Source of the DNA: CAWDMN01 sp963803155
GTDB taxonomy: Bacteria; Acidobacteriota; Terriglobia; Versatilivoradales; Versatilivoraceae
Reading direction: 5' to 3'
Assembly: GCA_963803155.1 (NCBI GenBank)
Contig: CAWDMN010000014.1
Location: 1 to 51,867, forward strand
DNA: 51,867 nt
Shown here: in pieces, positions 35,869-43,541 of the stretch
Position numbering within the stretch: position 1 is the first letter of the stretch
How the letters are laid out: each line of letters begins with the position of its first letter
Position numbers and translations under genes: made by a program
Notes under the pieces: generated by a model
Database searches by the model: none
The model's input: only the letters and a program-made list of their open reading frames with translations
What the model was told of the DNA's origin: nothing

Positions 35869-37479
35869 TTAGAATTCAGACAATGCAGACTCGTCTTCGT
35901 GAAAGGGGATCGTAGTCTCCGGGAGAAGCTTTTTGTGCCCGTTTCCAGGATTTTTGAGTCTCTGAGGCAGGGAGCGGGTGCCGGCTTTCATAGTCGCGGG
36001 GGGCTGGACCCTTTTTTGAGTTCTACTCGAGCTCAAGCTGAAGCTCTCCACCATGCTCATCATTTCCGTGGACTGGCTGGATAGCTCTTCCGCGGCGCTC
36101 GCCGATTCCTCCGCATTAGCCGCCACCTGCTGAACCACTTCGTTCATTTGGCCAATCGCCTTGTTGATCTGGTTGACCCCATCTTTTTGCTGCTCGGAAG
36201 CGGCGGCGATTTCCGCCATGACTTCGCCAACCTTCTTCACCTGTCCGCTGATATTACCCAGCCCCGCCAGCATCTTTTGATTTGTGCTGACGCCCACTTC
36301 GGCGTTCTTGACGGACTCTTCGATCAGATTGGCCGTATTCTTGGCGGCTTCGGCGCTACGAATGGCGAGGTTCCTGACTTCTTCCGCCACCACCGCGAAT
36401 CCCTTCCCCGCGTCTCCCGCCCGGGCCGCTTCCACGGCGGCATTCAAGGCCAGCAGGTTGGTCTGGAAGGCAATCTCGTCGATGGTCTTGACGATTTTGG
36501 CCGTCGCATCCGATGAGGCCTTGATCTTGACGATCGATTCATTCAACTCCCGCATCACCAGGGTCCCTTGTTCCGTGGCGCTGGCGGTGGAATCCGCCAT
36601 GGCTTTGGCTTCGCGGGCATTGGCCGCATTCTGGGAAGCCATGGAGGAGAGCTCCTGCAGACTGCTTGCGGTCTCTTCCAAAGAAGCTGCCTGTTGGGAA
36701 GCTCCGGAGGAGAGACTTTGGGCGCCGGAACTGATCTGGCCGGCGGCCGATGCAACTTGCTCCGCGCCATTGGTCACCTGTGTAAGAGCCTCATCCAGAT
36801 TTTGAACCGCATCGTTTACGGCTTTTTTTATTTCGGCAAAGTCGCCTTTATATTCGCCATCCATGCGGCTGGCCAGGTCCTTTTTTGCCAATTTTCGAAG
36901 GACTGCCAATGCATCCTCAATCGGTTTAGCGAAGGCCCCGACCATTTCGTTGACGCCATCGATGATCTGCCGGTAATTCCCATCAAAGGACTCGGAATTC
37001 GCGCGGGTGGAGAGCTGTCCAGCAACCGCGGCGGCGGCGAGCCGGCGCAACTCGTTGGTTATTTCCACCTCTTTTGCAATGCTTACAACATATTCAAGGC
37101 CTCCGACTATGTTACCGGAGGCATCTTTGAGCGGTGCGCCCGTGTATCGGATCGGCAGTTTTCCCGACGGCAGACTGGCGATTGTATCGGCCGTATGAAT
37201 GGAATTGTCTTGAATAGCCTTCGCCACCCGGCATTCAGAAGTTCCGCAATGAGTCGTCTTAAATAATTCGCTGCATTTTTGGCCCACGCAACTCGACTGT
37301 GTTCTCCCAAGAGCCTGGGCTCCGGCTTCATTCATATACCGGACGCGCATTTCTTTATCCACCGCCATCACCGGCGTCGGAATCTTGTTCAAGTAATCCA
37401 GTTTTTCATACGCCTCATTTAGAAGTTTATTAGTTCCAGTTACCCCAAGGATAAATTTGCTAAGACTCAGCTTAGGCAT
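35869..37479 (-). CDS. Cytoplasmic PAS-containing methyl-accepting chemotaxis protein
   Basis: A 536-residue soluble chemoreceptor: no membrane helix is present. GGAGG lies before the start at 37479. Residues about 25-135 are a PAS domain with a cysteine-rich insert (CVGQKCSELFKTTHCGTSEC, residues about 64-83), a feature seen in some receptors of anaerobes and possibly redox- or metal-responsive. Residues about 140-255 look like HAMP-type helical repeats. The signalling hairpin covers about 260-490, with the conserved tip EIAFQTNLLALNAAVEAARA. The C-terminal tail ends DESALSEF, a possible adaptor-enzyme tether, though not the classic NWETF. It leads a receptor-cheW cluster whose kinase must be encoded elsewhere. 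Confidence 0.93.
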   Translation of the reverse strand: MPKLSLSKFILGVTGTNKLLNEAYEKLDYLNKIPTPVMAVDKEMRVRYMNEAGAQALGRTQSSCVGQKCSELFKTTHCGTSECRVAKAIQDNSIHTADTIASLPSGKLPIRYTGAPLKDASGNIVGGLEYVVSIAKEVEITNELRRLAAAAVAGQLSTRANSESFDGNYRQIIDGVNEMVGAFAKPIEDALAVLRKLAKKDLASRMDGEYKGDFAEIKKAVNDAVQNLDEALTQVTNGAEQVASAAGQISSGAQSLSSGASQQAASLEETASSLQELSSMASQNAANAREAKAMADSTASATEQGTLVMRELNESIVKIKASSDATAKIVKTIDEIAFQTNLLALNAAVEAARAGDAGKGFAVVAEEVRNLAIRSAEAAKNTANLIEESVKNAEVGVSTNQKMLAGLGNISGQVKKVGEVMAEIAAASEQQKDGVNQINKAIGQMNEVVQQVAANAEESASAAEELSSQSTEMMSMVESFSLSSSRTQKRVQPPATMKAGTRSLPQRLKNPGNGHKKLLPETTIPFHEDESALSEF

Positions 37480-37531
37480 TTTGCTACCTCCATTTTCAAT
37501 TTAGATATTGTTTAACACCCAGACTGGCATA

Positions 37532-38029
37532 TCATGCCGAGGTTTCTCCCACGGAATCGGGAACTTCCTGTTGGCGAGTCCTCTCGGCATCCATTCCCCA
37601 ATCCCAAACGATGGGCTTTCTGGTTGTTTCCTTCCGCTGCGATAATTGCTGGTTTGTTTTCCCGCCCCCGGTGATCTTATGCAATACCATTTCGAGAAAA
37701 CCGGAATCTCCCGGCAGATAGGCGATAAAGCGCGGGAGAAACTCAAATGCATTGTCTGTAAGTACTTTGTCCTGACGATTTGTCAGTCCAATCAGGCACT
37801 TCATATCGGTGATGATGTTTTTATATTTGCTGAGGGCAAGGAAATCTCCCATGGTATTGATGATTAAAATCACATGAGAGGGGGATTTTTGCGGGCGTCG
37901 GAAATAGCTCTCAAGGTTTTCAATGCCGACAACTCGCACAAGGCTGTCCCCCGAGACATGCTCTTCGAGTAATTCTTGAGTGGATCGGGTAATTGGATCA
38001 TCTTGGGGTGAATAAAAAAGCCAATGCAT
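37532..38029 (-). CDS. Receiver-like protein of unknown function
   Basis: A 165-residue soluble protein; ATG at 38029 follows AGGAGA by 7 bases. An alternating beta-alpha pattern is visible: HWLFYSP, LVRVVGIENLESYF, SHVILIINTMGDFLAL and KCLIGLTNRQD, then a basic tail. This resembles a response-regulator receiver fold, but the expected phospho-acceptor position reads Asn-Thr (IINTMGD) and no acidic pair is seen near the N-terminus. It could be a pseudo-receiver. It lies 52 bases upstream of the chemoreceptor in the same direction, so it may feed that pathway. I do not recognise a named family. Confidence 0.6.
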   Translation of the reverse strand: MHWLFYSPQDDPITRSTQELLEEHVSGDSLVRVVGIENLESYFRRPQKSPSHVILIINTMGDFLALSKYKNIITDMKCLIGLTNRQDKVLTDNAFEFLPRFIAYLPGDSGFLEMVLHKITGGGKTNQQLSQRKETTRKPIVWDWGMDAERTRQQEVPDSVGETSA

Positions 38030-38435
38030 TTTTCTTCTCCTAGTTCTTTCTTCCCCTTCCAGGCAGTCAGGCACATACATTCAATTAAAGGTCCATCGTT
38101 GGTTAATTTTTATAAGTATTATAATTATCTATTAGTTGAGGCTTTGATTCAGAGGAATGGACGTACGGAATGAGGGAAGGATGTCTCAGAAAATAAGATT
38201 TTTTCTCATCCAAAGAAATACTAAGCGTGGCGAAATTGGGGGTGGAAACAATATGATATTGAATAGTTTATCGATGAAGAAAACGGAGGGCAAAGAAAAT
38301 CTTAAAAATTGGACTTGCTTTTTGAATAGATGGAACTGAGCATAGAGAAAATGTGTTCTATAATAATAAATTATTTTATTTCAATTACATAAAATATAAT
38401 AATATATTATAAACATAAAGTCTAATAAATGAGAC
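38030..38435. other. A/T-rich intergenic region upstream of the chemotaxis cluster
   Basis: About 405 bases with two strongly A/T-rich blocks, at about 38098-38135 and 38340-38430. This is the likely promoter region for the receiver-like/chemoreceptor/cheW genes and sits after the NtrC-type regulator. No sigma54 box of correct spacing was found. Confidence 0.45.
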
Positions 38436-39854
38436 TCATTTCTTGGCACTGGCGAGTTTTTGCCCGGTCTTTTTCAATGAGATGTTGTTTTTCTTAAATA
38501 ACCCATAAAGCCGGGCACGAGAAAGTCCAGACGTCTGTATCGCCTCATCAATCTTTCCTTTGGAGTGTTTCACTAAGGCAAAAAGATATTCCTGCTCCAT
38601 TTGCCGCCAGAATTCATCCATCAAGAGTGGCATCTCAAAACTAACGTCATGCCGTTCACCTTTGATTTCGATTTCGGCCAGGGATCCTTTTTTGAGTGAA
38701 ATCCGGATTGTGGGTGGAAGGTGATTAGGCACCAGAGTGGGATAATGGCTCGCGGCAAGATAGGAGTATTCAATGGCGCTTTTGAGTTCACGGACATTTC
38801 CCGGCCAGGGATAATTCTGAATGGCATCCAAGAAATCGGGGCCAATCCCCTTAAGCCCGTGGCCGTAACAGTCATGGAGCGATTTCATGAAATGAACGGT
38901 CAACGGATAGCAGTCTTCTTTGCGGTCCCGCAGCGGAGGCAAATCGATTTGGATCGTCTTGATGCGGAACAGGAGGTCTTCCCGGAATTTCTCCGCGCTC
39001 ACCATTCGATCCAGATAGCGGTTGGTGGCGGCAATCAATCTGAAATTACTCGCCACCTCCCGGGTGGAACCCACCGGCCGGAAGGTGCGCTCCTGCAGCA
39101 CGCGCAAGAGGTTTTTCTGCATGGAGGGAGGCAGCTCTCCCACCTCATCGAGGAAAAGCGTGCCACCATCCGCCTTCTTGACCAGCCCGATTTGGTCTTC
39201 CACCGCGCCGGTGAAGGCGCCCTTGACGTGTCCGAACAAGGTGCTTTCCACCAGGTTTTCGGGCAAAGACGAACAATCGACCACCACAAAGGGTTTTCCA
39301 GAACGATGGCTGTTCTTATGGATGATGGATGCCACCACTTCCTTGCCCGTGCCCGTCTCTCCGCAAACCAGGACATTCATATCGCTATCGGCCGCTCTGG
39401 CCACCAGTTCAAGACATGCCAGCATTTTTTGGCTGTCTCCAACCAAATCCCCACGCTTCAAAAACAGGGAACGTTTGTGGCTCTGTTCGATCTCGCGATG
39501 TTCCAGGGCGCGGGTCAGAGAAAGAGCCACTTCTTGAAGTGGGATCGGTTTATGCAAATAATCCCAAGCGCCGGATTTGATGGCGAGTTCAGCGCCATTG
39601 GGATCTCCCTGGGCGGTCAAAATAATCACGGTGGGGGAGGATTCCGCCGCTCGGAATTGGGACAGGGCATCCAAGCCGTTTCCGTCCGGCAAGTGGACAT
39701 CCAGCATCACCAAGTCGTAAGGGTTGGCGGATACTTCCCTCAGCCCCGCGTCCCGTGTGGATGTTACCGTAGCCTCATGCCCCTTCGTTTTACACAGCGC
39801 ACGAAACAGCGAGCAGCTATAAGGGTCATCATCCACGATGAGAATTTTGGCCAT
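38436..39854 (-). CDS. NtrC-family sigma54-dependent response regulator
   Basis: A 472-residue transcription activator: receiver domain 1-120 with D52 as phosphorylation site (MLDVHLPDG), AAA+ domain about 140-370 with GETGTGKE (Walker A), GAFTGA (sigma54 contact loop, intact), GGTLFLDEVGE (Walker B) and an R-finger region, then a Fis-type helix-turn-helix at about 430-465 (KGKIDEAIQTSGLSRARLYG). It acts in the cytoplasm by remodelling sigma54 polymerase at enhancer-driven promoters. Its ATG overlaps the stop of the hybrid kinase gene (TAATG), so the two are translationally coupled and form a probable cognate pair. Target promoters are unknown. Confidence 0.95.
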   Translation of the reverse strand: MAKILIVDDDPYSCSLFRALCKTKGHEATVTSTRDAGLREVSANPYDLVMLDVHLPDGNGLDALSQFRAAESSPTVIILTAQGDPNGAELAIKSGAWDYLHKPIPLQEVALSLTRALEHREIEQSHKRSLFLKRGDLVGDSQKMLACLELVARAADSDMNVLVCGETGTGKEVVASIIHKNSHRSGKPFVVVDCSSLPENLVESTLFGHVKGAFTGAVEDQIGLVKKADGGTLFLDEVGELPPSMQKNLLRVLQERTFRPVGSTREVASNFRLIAATNRYLDRMVSAEKFREDLLFRIKTIQIDLPPLRDRKEDCYPLTVHFMKSLHDCYGHGLKGIGPDFLDAIQNYPWPGNVRELKSAIEYSYLAASHYPTLVPNHLPPTIRISLKKGSLAEIEIKGERHDVSFEMPLLMDEFWRQMEQEYLFALVKHSKGKIDEAIQTSGLSRARLYGLFKKNNISLKKTGQKLASAKK

Positions 39855-42199
39855 TATTTTTTGCCTTCCTCTTTTTTCTTTTCAAGGGCGCGGCGCAAGG
39901 CTGCGCTGAGGATTGCCGCCGTAAAGGGTTTCTCCAGGAATTCGCTGATTCCGATTTGTTTGGCTTGTTCCGGATCGATTTGATCGCTGAATCCGGTGTT
40001 AAGGACAATGGGAATATCGGACCGGACTGACAGAATCTCTTCCGCCAGATGAATTCCCGTGATGTCCGGCATGGTCTGATCCGTCAGCACCAGGTCAAAA
40101 TCGTGAGGACGAGCCAGAAAAATCTCCAAAGCTTCAGCGCTGCTGTTGGTGGCCGTGACCTTATAGCCCAGACGCTGGAGCATCGATCTGCCTATATTGA
40201 CTAGCTGGCTTTCATCGTCAACCAGCAGGATTCTTTCATCCCCCCTCAGATGCTTTTCCACTTTTTCCTTTTTAGAAGACTTAGGAGAACTGATCCTGGG
40301 CAAGTAGATCTGGAAAACACTTCCTTTGCCGATTTCGCTTTTTACATGAATGGCGCCTCCGTGATTCGTGACAATTCCACGCACGACCGCCAGTCCAAGT
40401 CCAGTCCCCTCCCCTTTTTTCTTGGTCGTAAAATATGGATCGAATATTCGATCCATGGTCTTCGAGTCCATGCCATGCCCGTTGTCGATGACTTGCAGTC
40501 GCACGTATTCGCCGGGAGGGAGATTGCCCAGAAAAAGAGGGGATTCTTCATCAAGAATATGCGGCTCCAGCTGGATGTCCAATACCCCATTAGACTGCTG
40601 CCTCATGGCATGGGCCGCATTAGCGCAAAGGTTCATGAGCACCTGGTGCAATTGAGCAGGGTCCGCCAGCACTGTCCCGGCTTGGGAATCAATCGAATAT
40701 TTTATTACGACGGTGGAGGGAACCACTTGGGACATCAGACGGACGACTTCCTTGGCTATGAGATGGACTTCGACCGGGACTTTGACATGTTCGTGAGGCC
40801 GGGCTACCGTCAAAATCTGCTGTACGAGTTCTTTGGCCCGTTGGCCCGCCGTCAAAATTTGACTTTGGTAAGCATGGAGTTCATCCGTCTCAGAAAGGGA
40901 TAGCTGCGACAATTCCGCATAACCAATAATAGCGCCCAATATATTATTGAAGTCATGGGCAATTCCACCCGCCAACGTTCCCAAAGCTTCCAACTTCTGC
41001 GCTTGAATGAGTTGAGCTTCCAGCTTTTTCTTTTCCTCGTCGGCCTGCTTGCGCGCGGTGATGTCGCGCAGGCTGCCAATCATCTTAATTGGTTTGCCTT
41101 GAGCATCGGGCCAAATCTTCGATGAGATGGAGCAAGGGACCAATGAGCCATCGCGGTTCTTCAGAGTAACTTCATAATCTGTAACACTCCCTCGCTCCTC
41201 TAATGCCGATAAGAGAGACTGCCTCTCAACGCTATCCGAATAAAAATCGAGTATCGACTTCCCGATCAGATCCTTCGGGCGATACTGTCCCTTCGAAACC
41301 GCTTCAATGGAAGGACTGACCTCAATAATTGTGCCGTCGAAAAATGTTTCATAGTACACATCTTGCACGTTCTCAAAAATGCCGCGGTATTTTTCTTCGC
41401 TCTTCCGCAATGCTTCCTCTGCTTTTTTACGCTCCGTGATGTCGCGGTCCATTCCGCGATAGCCTCGGAAGCCACCCTGTTCATCAAAGACTGGAGCTCC
41501 ATTGGTTTCTAAAACCACCATCCGGCCATCTTTGCGCAGATTGAGGTTTTCCAATCCCCGGAAAGATTCCCGCCGCGCCGAAATCGGACCGAAAACCGAA
41601 GACACGCGTTGGGCCTCCTCCGGCAGCATCAAATCGAATGGGGTCTTGCCGACAATTTCTTCCGGTTCATACCCCAGCAACTCGCGGCATTGCGGGCCCG
41701 CATAGGTGTAAACCGCGTCTTGATCCACTTCCCATACCCAGTCATTCGAGGATTCGACGAGATGGCGATAACGCTCCTCGCTGGCGCGCAAATCTTCGTC
41801 CACCTGGCGGCGCTGCTCTCGCAGTTGTCTCTCCTCAAGCGCTCGGATGATTGCCTGACCCAGCCGCTTGATGTGCTCTTTGATGACATAATCGGCAGCG
41901 CCGGCTTTCATGCACTCCACCGCCGTGTCTTCATTTATTGCGCTGGTCAAAATGATCATTGGCGTGAGAGGTGCAAGTTCCAAGGCCAGCTTCAACGCAG
42001 TCAGACCATCGAACCGGGGCATCCGGTAATCCGAAACAATTAAATCAGGCTGGAATTGTTCGAGCGCTTCCAGGAAATCCTCCCGAGTGTCCACCACTCG
42101 GAATTCGCAGGACTTAAACGTCTTCCTAATTTCCCGCTGCGCCAATTCAGCGTCTGTGGGCAGGTCCTCTACAATCAAGATACGCAGAGTCTCATCCAT
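39854..42199 (-). CDS. Hybrid sensor histidine kinase (REC-PAS-PAS-HisKA-HATPase-REC)
   Basis: A 781-residue soluble kinase; ATG at 42199 has GAGGAA 6 bases upstream. N-terminal receiver 6-120 with D57 (VSDYRMP). Two PAS domains follow, at about 140-258 (EERYRHLVESSNDWVWEVD) and 265-385 (EEKYRGIFENVQDVYYETF). H415 in GGIAHDFNNIL is the autophosphorylated His; the ATPase domain (about 525-645) has NLCANAAHAM, DNGHGM and GTGLGLAVV. A second receiver (about 662-781) has the TDQTMPD acceptor. With receivers at both ends it resembles a phosphorelay node. No membrane segment is present, so the signal is cytoplasmic or comes through partner receivers. The NtrC-type regulator is directly downstream. 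Confidence 0.93.
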   Translation of the reverse strand: MDETLRILIVEDLPTDAELAQREIRKTFKSCEFRVVDTREDFLEALEQFQPDLIVSDYRMPRFDGLTALKLALELAPLTPMIILTSAINEDTAVECMKAGAADYVIKEHIKRLGQAIIRALEERQLREQRRQVDEDLRASEERYRHLVESSNDWVWEVDQDAVYTYAGPQCRELLGYEPEEIVGKTPFDLMLPEEAQRVSSVFGPISARRESFRGLENLNLRKDGRMVVLETNGAPVFDEQGGFRGYRGMDRDITERKKAEEALRKSEEKYRGIFENVQDVYYETFFDGTIIEVSPSIEAVSKGQYRPKDLIGKSILDFYSDSVERQSLLSALEERGSVTDYEVTLKNRDGSLVPCSISSKIWPDAQGKPIKMIGSLRDITARKQADEEKKKLEAQLIQAQKLEALGTLAGGIAHDFNNILGAIIGYAELSQLSLSETDELHAYQSQILTAGQRAKELVQQILTVARPHEHVKVPVEVHLIAKEVVRLMSQVVPSTVVIKYSIDSQAGTVLADPAQLHQVLMNLCANAAHAMRQQSNGVLDIQLEPHILDEESPLFLGNLPPGEYVRLQVIDNGHGMDSKTMDRIFDPYFTTKKKGEGTGLGLAVVRGIVTNHGGAIHVKSEIGKGSVFQIYLPRISSPKSSKKEKVEKHLRGDERILLVDDESQLVNIGRSMLQRLGYKVTATNSSAEALEIFLARPHDFDLVLTDQTMPDITGIHLAEEILSVRSDIPIVLNTGFSDQIDPEQAKQIGISEFLEKPFTAAILSAALRRALEKKKEEGKK

Positions 42200-42400
42200 A
42201 GGATTCCTCATTCTCAACAATCATAAGAGCCCATTTATAAACCCACTCTTCAGTGGAACTAGCTCCCTGCCAGCCACTGGAGTTACAACAATATTAGGCT
42301 GATGCTGCCTTTGGCTACCGCGAAGCGATTGGGGAGATTAGCCTGTGGTGCGCGACGTTTCATGCCGCGCACCATAGGTCTCGATCCGTTTTCACCTCTG

Positions 42401-42906
42401 CTGCACCCGGAACGGGTGCGGGAGATCATCTCCAAATATATCTCTCGTCGTATTGAATGCCTGCACCTTCCAAAATCTCCCGATATTCTTCCTGAAAAGT
42501 CCGATGCCGATGATGCTCTTCTTGATTCTTAATGTATTTTTTTACGGCCTCTATTTGCGAGGGGCTGACGGTCAATGCGGCATAACCGGTTTGCCAGGCA
42601 AATTTCGAGTGATGTAATTCATCATGAACCCAAACGGAAGAACCTCGTTTCAAATCATGAACCATATCCGCGATGGTCCGAGTGGCGCGGAAACCCGCCA
42701 AAATATGGACATGATCCGCAACGCCACCAAGGGATTCAGGAACAACATCCATTTTATGCAAAATTCCTCCCCTGTATGCATGAAGACGATCACGCCAGTT
42801 CCGTTCAATGAGGGGAAAACGATCCTTTGTGCTGAAGATCAGATGACAATGGAGCGCCAAATAGGTGGAGGCCATGCTAACCTTCCTGCACTCCTTTGGA
42901 GTGCGG
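42401..42906 (-). mobile_element. IS200-like/RAYT unit with matching flanking hairpins
   Basis: A transposase gene bracketed by two hairpins of one pattern: CTGCACCCGGAACGGGTGCG at 42401-42420 and CTGCACTCCTTTGGAGTGCG at 42886-42905. Another hairpin, TGGTGCGCG / CGCGCACCA, lies just outside at about 42339-42367. The true element ends cannot be fixed from sequence alone because this class makes no target duplication. Confidence 0.6.
42426..42875 (-). CDS. Y1 (HUH) transposase, IS200-like or REP-associated
   Basis: A 149-residue single-strand transposase. AGGAAGG lies upstream of the ATG at 42875. The HUH metal-binding motif is DHVHIL (about residues 54-59) and the nucleophile is likely the Tyr in KKYIKNQEEHH (about residue 114). 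HCHLIFSTKDRFP near the N-terminus is typical for the family, and length is normal. No tnpB/IscB partner is present. Members of this family either move IS200-type elements or maintain palindromic REP sequences; the two like hairpins on either side support the second option, though the first is not excluded. All motifs are intact, so it may be active. Confidence 0.9.
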   Translation of the reverse strand: MASTYLALHCHLIFSTKDRFPLIERNWRDRLHAYRGGILHKMDVVPESLGGVADHVHILAGFRATRTIADMVHDLKRGSSVWVHDELHHSKFAWQTGYAALTVSPSQIEAVKKYIKNQEEHHRHRTFQEEYREILEGAGIQYDERYIWR

Positions 42907-43097
42907 TTCCCACTTCAACGATACTCCAGGAGCAGCCCTCCGATCTGCCGAACAAGCTGGAACTGGCAGACCAGAGGACTACCCTGCCTTCTGTTTAACG
43001 GACGTCGTCGCTCCAAAGATCTATTGATAATAAAAATTTTCAAAATATCGGCTTCATGCAAAGAGTCTCATTAAATTCGCCTTGAAGGGGACAATTC

Positions 43098-43541
43098 TCA
43101 TCGGGGCGTCTGGTTCACCAGCAACCAATAAAAACCAAGATTTCTAAGCGACTCCAGAAATTCCGCGAAATCCACCGGTTTTACGACGTAGCTATTTGCG
43201 CCGAGCTTATAGGCAGCCTGGATATCGGGATCTTCCCGTGAAGAAGTCAGTACTACCACGGGAGTCTGGCTGATTCGTTCATCGGTTTTGATGGCCCGGA
43301 GCACCTCCAGGCCGTCCACTTTGGGCAATTTCAAATCGAGCAGCACCAGCTTTGGCGTCTGGGAAATCTCCCGTTGCCCATACTTGCCGCGGCATAACAG
43401 GAAATCCAGCGCCTCGGCGCCATCCTCCACCACGAAAAGCCGGTTGGCCAGGTTGCGTTTCGTGAGGGCGCGAGTGGTCAACTCGATATCGCGCGGATTA
43501 TCTTCCACCAGCAAAATATCCACTGCGCCCAAATGATTCAT
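43098..43541 (-). CDS. Single-domain response regulator (Rcp1-like)
   Basis: A 147-residue receiver with no output domain. ILLVEDNPRDIELTTRAL holds the acidic pair, LVLLDLKLPKVDGLEVL the phospho-Asp (about residue 69), VVVLTSS the Thr/Ser and VVKPVDFAEF the Lys. The insert RGKYGQREISQTPKL is typical of the Rcp1/phytochrome-associated receiver group. It overlaps the end of the large kinase gene by four bases (ATGA), which couples their translation and makes it the likely phosphate acceptor of that kinase. Confidence 0.93.
   Translation of the reverse strand: MNHLGAVDILLVEDNPRDIELTTRALTKRNLANRLFVVEDGAEALDFLLCRGKYGQREISQTPKLVLLDLKLPKVDGLEVLRAIKTDERISQTPVVVLTSSREDPDIQAAYKLGANSYVVKPVDFAEFLESLRNLGFYWLLVNQTPR

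Noticed and set aside
38157..38339. 60-codon plus-strand frame in the A/T-rich gap
   Set aside because: No ribosome binding site, no recognisable protein pattern, and it faces all neighbouring genes.
38446..38470. Sigma54-like TGGCAC...TTTGC string
   Set aside because: The spacing is wrong and it lies inside the 3' end of the NtrC-type gene.
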